Source of the DNA: Podospora pseudocomata
Lineage: Eukaryota > Ascomycota > Sordariomycetes > Sordariales > Podosporaceae
NCBI RefSeq assembly: GCF_035222375.1
Contig: NW_026946363.1
Coordinates: 4,154,001-4,218,000, forward strand
Length of the DNA: 64,000 nucleotides
Direction of reading: 5' to 3'
Shown here: positions 56,836-64,000 of the stretch, in pieces
Position numbering within the stretch: the stretch's first letter is position 1
Layout of the letters: each line of letters begins with the position of its first letter
Program-made: the position numbers and the translations under genes
The notes under the pieces: generated by a model
What the model saw: the letters and a program-made list of their open reading frames with translations, nothing else
Database searches by the model: none
Told to the model about the DNA's origin: nothing

Positions 56836-58208
56836 CTAAACGGGCCCTATCCTGAAAGCGTCCTTTTGTACTATCCTTTCGTCCTTCATGATCTCCCAGA
56901 ACTCTTGATTGTGCTTCTGAAGCTCCTCCTCCTCTTTCTCTACGAATTCCACGTCTGGCTGTTCGAACGCGGCAATCGCGCTTTCCAGGGCTTCTTTCGG
57001 AAACCCGGTAGCGTTCAAGAGCGAGTCAAATCTGGACTCGGGGGTTGCTAACGGGTCAAGCTGGGCCGCAAGGGTGTATGTCCGCTCTGCTTGCGAAGGC
57101 TTGACGATATGTACTGTCTTGGTGGGTTTGCCCGTTGGGAATGGCGAAACAAATACAACATTTGTGACAGCCGCGTTGACATTGGCCAACTCTACCGGCG
57201 TCTTGTTCTTTTCCGAGATGTCCCACCTCATGATCTGACCTCTTGGATGGCCCGTAAGAATGACTGTCCCGTCATAACTCATACTCAAGCAAGAGGCCGG
57301 CCCGAGCTCTGGTGGAGTTGCCCCAAAAGGTGACTCGATTTGTACCACGGTCGATGCCTCTTCTGATGACGGCCCGAGCAGAGGCTTCTCCCCGAACAGT
57401 TCTGTGACGAAAAGTGTGCCGTCCTCGCAGGACGCGCAAACAGCCCGCGATGAGGGGTCTAAGGAGACGCACAGAGGAAACTTGGGAAAGATGAGGGTCC
57501 GCAGGGCGTCGCCTGTTTGGTAATTCCAAATGATGCAAGACTTGTCCTTGCTGGCTGACACGCAGAAGTTTGTGCTGGCACTAACACTTGAGTTTGTGGA
57601 CAGGGCTGTGATGCCTGCCCTGTGGTTGGAAAGGCTCCTCTCCGGTTCCGGTTCGGCGGCTGAGTCCAGCTCCAGAAGCTGGGACATGGACCACACATGG
57701 ATATCGGAGTCATCAGAGCCTGTGAGAATGTGCGTGGGCGTGGCAACCACGCAGGAAACTGCCTGAACGTGGCGCGCAGGAGTCGACACTAGTCGGCCAG
57801 TGCATGTCTGTTTGATAGTGGTCAGCATCAAATGAGAAGGGGGCGGTGGGCTGGGTTCATGGAAGTTCTCACCTCCCATAACATGAGACGCCCTTCAGCT
57901 GTGCCCATGATGAGAACATCGCCGGACAAGGTTACACATCGTATCCTTTCTGGAAAGGCAACAAATGCCTCCTGGTTTCCACGTAACCTCGAGTAGACGT
58001 GCACGTAAGCTTTGCCCTCCTGCGCAGCGAACACATGCGTCTCGCTCACAGCAAGACAGTTCACTGGAACTGAGCTCTTTTTGAAGGTCGACTTGATGGA
58101 ATAAGCTGGGCTCAGAGTATGAGTGTAGATGCCGATATCTTTGGAGATGGCAGTGTTGGATGAGAGCGGAGGGCCGCAGATGGCCGACACAAATTCTTCC
58201 GACAGCAT
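56836..58208 (-). CDS. IPI3: Pre-rRNA processing WD40 protein Ipi3 (WDR18)
   Basis: Part of the Rix1/PELP1 complex that, with Rix7/Mdn1, matures the pre-60S subunit in the nucleus. Two exons (58208-57873 and 57807-56836; donor GTGAGA) give 435 residues, like human WDR18 (432) and shorter than yeast Ipi3 (555). WD40 blades: SSVPVNCLAVSETHVFAAQ, AFPERIRCVTLSGDVLIMG with GRLMLWE, HVQAVSCVVATPTHILTG with SDIHVWS, NFCVSASKDKSCIIWNYQ, SCLSMSYDGTVILTGHPRG with QIMRWD. The C terminus is a coiled helix (EFVEKEEEELQKHNQEFWEI). The start Met precedes LSEEFVSAICGPPLSSNTA, fitting the family N terminus. It is divergent from the low-complexity gene at 59503. Confidence 0.88.
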
Positions 58209-59502
58209 CTTCCCCTTTCTCTCTGGTGGAAGCAAGAGAGGTCTATCCCGTTGCGTCGACCTCGTTGTGTCGGTGAGCTGCTTCTCGTTTTCCTTCCCGT
58301 CCCACACCAGAACCCGGGCAGCCGTTTCAGAGAATTGCGCAACGAGCCAACCACGAGGGGAAATAACGTCGTCCAGTTCTTGCGGTCTCGAGTGACGCCA
58401 AATGACGGGCAGCCGTCAGTTGAAATTCCGGCCGGTGAGTGCAGCTGGTAGCACGAACCCACTTGTGTATCGCCGTGAGACAATCACGCCCTTGGTTCGC
58501 CCCGGATCAGACCACAGAATCAGAAAAGAAGAAAGCAACAGTGAACCGGCCGCAAGATGGAGATATTTTTGAAAATCGGGACGCCACTATTGACGTGTGT
58601 GGGGTGGTGATCAGTGTGATATCCGTCGCCCTGTGAGGTTGAAATTTTGCCCATATTTTTTTTGCTTGCTTTTCCCATGCCTGCTACCTTTTAGCGCAGC
58701 AGCAGCTTCGGGAATTTAGCGCCACGAAGGCGCACTGACCTCTGTGGGGGATCTCAGGGACCCAGGCACCCAGGATCCCCAGTCGATTCCGTGTCGATCT
58801 CAGCCGCAAGGGAAGTTCGTCTGGGGGGTTCACGGGTGGGGGTAAGCGCTGTAACCCTGGATCGCGGTTTTCAGTCTGGGGGTTTAGTTCATCCGAATGA
58901 TGTGTTCGGATGTGTATATTTTATCTAGTCTGTTTGCAACCCTCAACTCAAAGATCTGGATTTTATGATCAAAGTCTCTTTTCTTTTTTTTTTTTTTTTT
59001 TTTTTTGCGCGGTGATCGTTGCCTTTTTCATGCCCTCATGCACCCTTTCGCCAGTCTGATTTGGCATAGGTAAGCCATGGCTCATGCAGCTCTTCGTTGT
59101 CGGCTTGCAGCAGCATCCTGCTTTTCTGGAGGATGCATCTGACATGGCCACTGACGGGAGATAGCACCAGCCATCTATCTGCCACCAGTCACCCGACAGA
59201 CAGCGCCAATGACGGAAGAGAAGCGCTGCATGTTTTGATCTGAAGCAATTCATGGACTGGCGCCCCCTGCATCAGATAGACGCAAGGCCGTATCTCAGCT
59301 GGCAACTGAACCTGCTCGGGAAGCCGACAGATAGGCAGCATGAACCCACAGTCCGGTCCCCGAGTCTCGTCGTCATATCTCCATTGTGACCTGTCTCAAT
59401 CTGGAATCTTTGCTTTCTTTTCCACGTCGTGTGTGGTGTGTGGTGCAAAAGGTGCTTCCCGACGGCAGGCACGGTTGCATTGTATCGACCACCTCATGAT
59501 GA
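58209..59502. other. Intergenic region
   Basis: 1.29 kb between divergent genes. It contains a 23-base T run (58984-59006), and a GGGGATC/GATCCCC inverted pair near 58746-58781 within G/C-rich sequence. No gene is supported. Confidence 0.5.
58984..59006 (+). repeat. Poly-T tract
   Basis: 23 consecutive T residues. It may be a promoter poly(dA:dT) element or an old poly(A) tract; no retrotransposon sequence flanks it. Confidence 0.9.
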
Positions 59503-62055
59503 GTGCCCATCAAGACTTATACGAGACGTGGTCCAGGGCCAGGACCACGTACCTCTCGCCTCTCCTACTCCCATCGCCGACCACCGCTTGGCTCCCCTGC
59601 GACTTCCATGTCGGACCCCGAATTGGCGGTTACACTGGTTCCTGCCTCCCGCAGCTTCATAGCGCACGAGCACGCTCCGTACCAGGCAAGCGTTACCAAG
59701 GGCAGGGCACGAAGCAGGGCAAGAAGCAGGAGCACGCACACGAGCACGCACACGAGGAGCTCCAGTCTCGGATCGTCTGCACAGGGGCCTCCCCCATGGC
59801 GATCAGTCTCGAGCATGAAAATACTTTTCCCCTTGACTCTCTCCCCAACTTTGCAGACGCAGACACCCACCGATCCCATGGATTCGTCCACCACGTCCAA
59901 TGCAGAGTCGATCTGTTCTTCAGCCAGTACCAACGAGATGGACCTCATCCATAATGAACCCCTGGCCGACTGCAACTTCCCCGAGATGCTCGTTCGTGAC
60001 CTCGAGACCTCTGAAGTTGTGTTTAGGACAAAGTCCATGACTGCTGGCTGCCCGTCTGCCGCTTTTGCAACATCCAGCGAAGATGAACACGGCGATGAGG
60101 AGCACGCAGGGGGCAGAAGCGAGTCTACCGACTCCTTGAGCATGGCATCCAGCGGCATGGCATCCAGCGGCATGGCATCCAGCGGCATGGACCCGCCGCC
60201 CTCCATTCGGGTGCGAGGGCATTCAGTCACCACAGCAGCTACCTCAGTATCCGGTCGACGCTCTTCGTCATTCTCACAGAAAGCCCACTCGCAATCTTCC
60301 CCCTCTACGCCACCTTCCTCACCAGCTATGGCCCAGAACCATCATGGAACTTGGTTCGATGCGGACGGGGAGGGTGACGCCACCATCAGCTCGAGAATCC
60401 AGGGGCCGTCCCAAGATGTCCAGAGTCTTACTGGCGGACACAGTAGCGATATCAACTCGTTTTCCTACAACGACGGGATGAAAAGACATACCGAAGCTAT
60501 TGCCTATCACCTTCGTCCGAACAGCCCCAACTCCTACGAGCGACCTTGCACGCCCAGCAATCAAATCAGTCAGTTGGTTCGAGAGAGGCCACGGTTAGTC
60601 AACATTCCGCCTACTGCCATCCCCAAACGAAAGTCGTCACTTAATAGGGGCCACGTTCGCACAATGTCGGGTAGTTCGGTGGCGCCGAGCAATCATGAAA
60701 TTCTGCGGAGGACGTCGGTGGGGCAGTTGGCACCTTCTGCTAGCATGCAAGTGCTTGGGCCTCGAAATGGTGAGAGATATGGGGAGAGTTCACGTCCGCC
60801 TTCAAGGGGTCGAGATGGCAATGGCCACGTGCACGCTCGCCGGTCAAACGGCGCTTTCTTTCCTGACAATCTCAGCGAAAATGTCTTTTTGGATGACGAC
60901 GAGGAAATACGCGCGACAGGTGTCTATGATCAGCCAGTTCAGACCAAGCCACACACGCATTCTCTCAACGGAAGGACCTCTGGTGGCCCAGCTACCGATA
61001 TCCAGGAGATCCAACGCATAACGCATTCGAAGACGTCATACACAACACTCGGCATTCCTCTGCCGCCCGACGTACTCGAGGTCCTGCGGGTTTCGGTCTC
61101 TTGTTTCCCAGAAACGATGCTCACTACCTCCAGTCTGACAGTCGACAATATCCGGACATATTCGAGAAAACTTCGTCACGGAGGAATGCCAGATTGCGAC
61201 TTCATGAGCGACGATCAGTCATTGTTTTCCTCCGGGGGCAACAGCCTGAAGCCGCGGCCATCAAGGAAGTGGAACCTGAATTGGTTCGGACAAAGTCATA
61301 AGCTTACGAAACATCAACAACACGGACGCCAGCAAACCCAGTTGCTATCTGGAGGCTCGGAGGATGTCGATGCTCTTGGACAAGTTCGGTCTCCCAGGAA
61401 GACTACAGAGGCTTCATGGAGGCCCATCAGGGCTATTTTCCCTTTCGGATCTGACTACCTCTGTGATGCTCTCTACGCACACGTACTGGCCTACAACTAC
61501 ATTAGCACGTTATGCCCCCCACCTCCAGTGTCACCACTACGCCAACAAGCGCCAGGATCAGCGGGCCATCGTCCTTCTGGCTCATCTTCTGACGACCCAA
61601 ATAGCAAAACCAGAGTGCCCAAGAAGGCAGCCAGTGTCCTCGGCATGCAGGATGATAACGCCCATAACAACAGACCAACAACACCTAGCAGCGGTCCGCA
61701 TCACCGACGCAGCAGATCGCACAGATTTCTGAGCCGGGATAGTCATGGAAGAGGCTCGCTCAAATCAAGAGGCAGCACTGCTTCTGGGTTGGAGGGCAAC
61801 GACAACAGCAACAGCAATGGCAAGAATGCCGTGGCCTCCGGAATGCGAGAATTACACGCTGGTCTGGCCAAATGTATTGCGTTGCTTGTTTCGACACTGA
61901 AGAAGACCGAGGCGGGTGACTTGCAAGGAGTTGAGAGTGGCGGAGATGCCAACACGCTTCTTATCAGGGAGAGGGAGGTGCATGATGAGTCGGGCGAGGT
62001 GGATGTACTCTTACTGCGAGCGCTCTGTGAGGTGGTGAGAATCTCCGAGGCATAA
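59503..62055 (+). CDS. Low-complexity fungal protein of unknown function
   Basis: Single long open frame, 850 residues from the first Met. The family is not recognised. Most is disordered and rich in Ser, Pro, His and Arg (RSRARSRSTHTSTHTRSS, HRRSRSHRFLSRDSHGRG), with three MASSG repeats near 214-228. The best-ordered parts are near the C terminus: TLGIPLPPDVLEVLRVSVSC, WRPIRAIFPFGSDYLCDAL with AHVLAYNYI, and the end MRELHAGLAKCIALLVSTLK with LLLRALCEVVRIS, which look like amphipathic helices. The start is uncertain; Met at 59608 (MSDPELAVTLVPAS) or 59878 (MDSSTTSNAES) are credible alternatives. A long open frame on the opposite strand (59565-60233) is taken as a by-product of codon bias. Probably a regulator or scaffold, but this is a guess from composition. 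Confidence 0.6.
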   Translation: MPIKTYTRRGPGPGPRTSRLSYSHRRPPLGSPATSMSDPELAVTLVPASRSFIAHEHAPYQASVTKGRARSRARSRSTHTSTHTRSSSLGSSAQGPPPWRSVSSMKILFPLTLSPTLQTQTPTDPMDSSTTSNAESICSSASTNEMDLIHNEPLADCNFPEMLVRDLETSEVVFRTKSMTAGCPSAAFATSSEDEHGDEEHAGGRSESTDSLSMASSGMASSGMASSGMDPPPSIRVRGHSVTTAATSVSGRRSSSFSQKAHSQSSPSTPPSSPAMAQNHHGTWFDADGEGDATISSRIQGPSQDVQSLTGGHSSDINSFSYNDGMKRHTEAIAYHLRPNSPNSYERPCTPSNQISQLVRERPRLVNIPPTAIPKRKSSLNRGHVRTMSGSSVAPSNHEILRRTSVGQLAPSASMQVLGPRNGERYGESSRPPSRGRDGNGHVHARRSNGAFFPDNLSENVFLDDDEEIRATGVYDQPVQTKPHTHSLNGRTSGGPATDIQEIQRITHSKTSYTTLGIPLPPDVLEVLRVSVSCFPETMLTTSSLTVDNIRTYSRKLRHGGMPDCDFMSDDQSLFSSGGNSLKPRPSRKWNLNWFGQSHKLTKHQQHGRQQTQLLSGGSEDVDALGQVRSPRKTTEASWRPIRAIFPFGSDYLCDALYAHVLAYNYISTLCPPPPVSPLRQQAPGSAGHRPSGSSSDDPNSKTRVPKKAASVLGMQDDNAHNNRPTTPSSGPHHRRSRSHRFLSRDSHGRGSLKSRGSTASGLEGNDNSNSNGKNAVASGMRELHAGLAKCIALLVSTLKKTEAGDLQGVESGGDANTLLIREREVHDESGEVDVLLLRALCEVVRISEA
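60142..60186 (+). repeat. 15-bp tandem repeat (MASSG x3)
   Basis: Three perfect copies of ATGGCATCCAGCGGC in frame, coding three MASSG units, followed by a partial fourth. Perfect identity at DNA level suggests recent slippage and likely length variation between strains. Confidence 0.9.
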
Positions 62056-62889
62056 CGATGTTTGGTTGTATTTGTGATGGATTTAATGTTTAACGAGGTG
62101 TTGACAGACGGTGTGGACTGGCAGGAGGTATTTTGGCGGCGCAGGTTGCTACTTGGGTTGGGCGGTCATGTATGGGTGGGCGGGTTTTATATGCTTGATA
62201 ATACCCCTTTGTGACGATGGTATGAAAAAAAGGGAAAGGAGTCATATGTACAATAACTTGTGCTTCGGCCTCATAACAATGCTGTATTTGATGTCCCCAC
62301 ATTGTTCGTTTCTTGCTTGTTGATTCTGGAAGGCGCAGATCGAAAGCTGCCAAGCAACCACCTGCAGGGGGACAGGCCCTTTCCATTTTTGGATCAAGCG
62401 GGGGTGAGCGGGGATGGAGGGACATTTCCACCACACCTCCACCACACCTCCACCACACCTCCACAAACCCACAAACTATTTTGACCGTCTGATTTCTTAA
62501 CCTCCGAACTCACTCGGAGGCCAAGACCGAGTCTGACAACCACCTCCGGACCCCACCGCTCGGATCCGCTCCGTGACACCCCTTTTCCGACCTATGCTGC
62601 CGGCCCGTCCCTTCTAACTGCCGAGTGATTTCGGACGAAGTGAACAGACACGCAACGCCCGAGGTTCACAACTGTATTAGCAGCTTGGGACGTGGTTCTA
62701 CGGTGGGAAACGCGCTCACTTGGAAACTTGCCGTGGAGCACTCGGAGGATTTGCCATTGGAGGTTGGATTAGAAAGAGGAGCCGTTCTTGAGTTTGGGTC
62801 ACGCTTGTCCTCTTCATCCTCTTTTCTCATTTGACCGGTGGCCGCCCCCCTTTTTTCCTTCGTTGATCCGGTGCCCTGCAGCAAAGAAA
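62056..62889. other. Intergenic region
   Basis: 834 bp before the Zn2Cys6 gene, holding the 11-bp minisatellite at 62428-62460. Open frames across it are repeat-driven and unsupported. Confidence 0.5.
62428..62460 (+). repeat. 11-bp minisatellite
   Basis: Three perfect tandem copies of CCACCACACCT followed by a degenerate partial copy (CCACAAACCC). It lies 430 bp upstream of the transcription factor start. Confidence 0.9.
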
Positions 62890-64000
62890 ATGGAGACAGC
62901 CGGAGAGCAGAACATCCCCGCGAGTGCTCGGCCTCGGGTAACGAATGCTTGTGAGGCATGTCGGTCGGCCAAGGTTAAGTGCATGGCCAGTAATCAGTTG
63001 GGGATATGTAAGAGGTAGGTTTTTTTTCTTTTCTTTTTCTTGTCGGGTAAGGGGAGGGGAAGGGGTGTATAAAGGGGTTGAGTTGTCATATTTGTCTCCC
63101 CTCCCCCAGATCGTACACACACACTGTGAGATATGTGTTTGTGTCTTTGATCAAGAAATCACTTGTTCTTATTTGCAATTTAGATGATTAACAGTTGTTC
63201 TTGTGTGTGTTAGATGCCTGGATTCCAAAAGAGAGTGCATCTACAAAACTGGACCTCGAACTCGACGGCCGAAACAGTCGAAAAGGTATGATATTCTTTT
63301 TTATACCAGGTTATACCCAACAAGTAAAAGTTCCCTACCGGATATCTCCAAGTTATTCATCTGTTGACATCACCTTTTTTTTTTTTTTTCGCTCACATAA
63401 AGATCCCAATCCTCCACCGACCCAAACACCTCCACAACCGCCCCCCCTCCCCTCCCACCACCACCCGGCCCCTCCAAAACCTTCACAATCGACATCCCCA
63501 TGCCCGCCGACGACGACGTAACCGACAGCTTCGAGGTCCTCCGCCTGGCCCACGAGTCCACACTCAACAACTTGGTTCCCCACCTCTCCTCAGGCGAAGA
63601 AGACCAAGAAAATGAACCCATCTACGACTACGACTACGACAAGAACGCCAACATGGACTGGCTCAACACCGAGCAGACCTCCAACTGCGGCTCGGTCATC
63701 TCCTCCCATGCCTCCTCCCTTCCGATAGGGGCTTCGGCATTGTCCACCCCGCCAAGCAGCACCACCACCGCTGCTACCACTGGCGCGAGATCCAAGCAGA
63801 AGAGCAGAATGGTGGCTAGCTTGGGGCTGCAGCCGCAGTTCAACGTTGATTCGGCGGGCAAGTTATTGCAGACGTTTACGGGGGTGATGTTGAATCACTT
63901 TCACTGTTTGGTTATTGATCCTGAGCGGGACACGGTGGCGAGTTTGGCGAAGGAGAGGCCGTTCGTTTTGCTTGCTGTGCTGGCGGCGGCGAGCGGGAGT
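62890..64000 (+). CDS. Zn2Cys6 transcription factor, partial (runs off right edge)
   Basis: Fungal-specific DNA-binding regulator; targets unknown. Exons 62890-63014, 63214-63285 and 63403 onward to the window end. The binuclear zinc cluster is complete: C21, C24, C31, C40, C43, C50 (NACEACRSAKVKC, then GICKRC, SKREC), followed by a basic linker RTRRPKQSKR. The first intron splits the codon just before C43, a frequent position in this family. Next comes a disordered Pro/Ser/Thr-rich stretch with an acidic patch (YDYDYDK), and the start of the fungal transcription factor domain (LLQTFTGVMLNHFHCLVI, KERPFVLLAVLAAASGS), where the ERPF-x-LLAV-x-A-A-A signature is typical. The pathway cannot be assigned without the rest and neighbours. 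Confidence 0.85.

Noticed and set aside
59565-60233. 222-codon open frame on the minus strand opposite the low-complexity gene
   Set aside because: It mirrors a Ser-rich coding region, contains the reversed repeat and shows no domain; the plus frame is far longer.
62394-62579. Val/Gly-rich minus-strand open frame over the minisatellite
   Set aside because: Driven entirely by the repeat; no plausible product.

Overview
This is a gene-dense stretch of a filamentous ascomycete nuclear genome, most likely a Sordariomycete of the Neurospora/Podospora/Chaetomium type. The evidence is: eukaryotic housekeeping genes interrupted by short introns (about 50-70 nt, GTAAGT-like donors, CTRAC branch sites, YAG acceptors); filamentous-fungal gene forms (a 784-residue two-half phosphofructokinase, a kelch/coiled-coil Tea1-type polarity protein, a Zn2Cys6 regulator); and 5' leaders rich in pyrimidines. 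I found no operons, rRNA, recognisable tRNA, CRISPR array or intact transposon. All splice junctions below were placed by hand from reading frame, donor/acceptor and protein family conservation; none is backed by transcript data.

Layout. 0-10 kb: a left-truncated zinc-ribbon protein (-), cytosolic aspartyl-tRNA synthetase (-) head-to-head with a Gemin2-like SMN-complex protein (+), a small ribonucleotide-reductase-inhibitor-like protein with a PIP box (-), ribosomal protein eS27 (-) head-to-head with phosducin-like PLP2 (+). 11-24 kb: the TORC1 subunit Kog1/Raptor (-) and, across a 2.8 kb divergent gap, a Tea1/Kel1-type kelch protein (+). 25-31 kb: an Mpv17/PMP22-family membrane protein (-), YIF1 (-) head-to-head with the SRP receptor alpha subunit SRP101 (+). 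30.6-38.3 kb: the ATR/Mec1/UvsB checkpoint kinase (+). 39-46 kb: a PARP-type zinc finger protein (+) and an Arg/Ser/His-rich fungal protein (+). 46-58 kb: Mediator subunit Med17 (-), phosphofructokinase (+), a mitochondrial membrane-anchored protein of uncertain function (-), a fungal membrane protein of unknown function (+), and ribosome biogenesis factor Ipi3 (-). 59-64 kb: a large low-complexity fungal protein (+) and the 5' half of a Zn2Cys6 transcription factor (+), cut by the window edge.

Functional themes. Several genes serve protein synthesis and secretion (DPS1, RPS27, IPI3, SRP101, YIF1), growth signalling (KOG1, PFK) and genome maintenance (the RNR-inhibitor-like protein, ATR kinase, PARP-type zinc finger). 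This is loose linkage, not a cluster. No dedicated novel multi-gene system was seen. The most interesting signals are in non-coding DNA: a long near-perfect inverted repeat inside the first intron of RPS27, a 33-bp imperfect palindrome in the YIF1-SRP101 divergent promoter, and an interstitial telomere-type repeat plus E-box just upstream of the ATR kinase gene.
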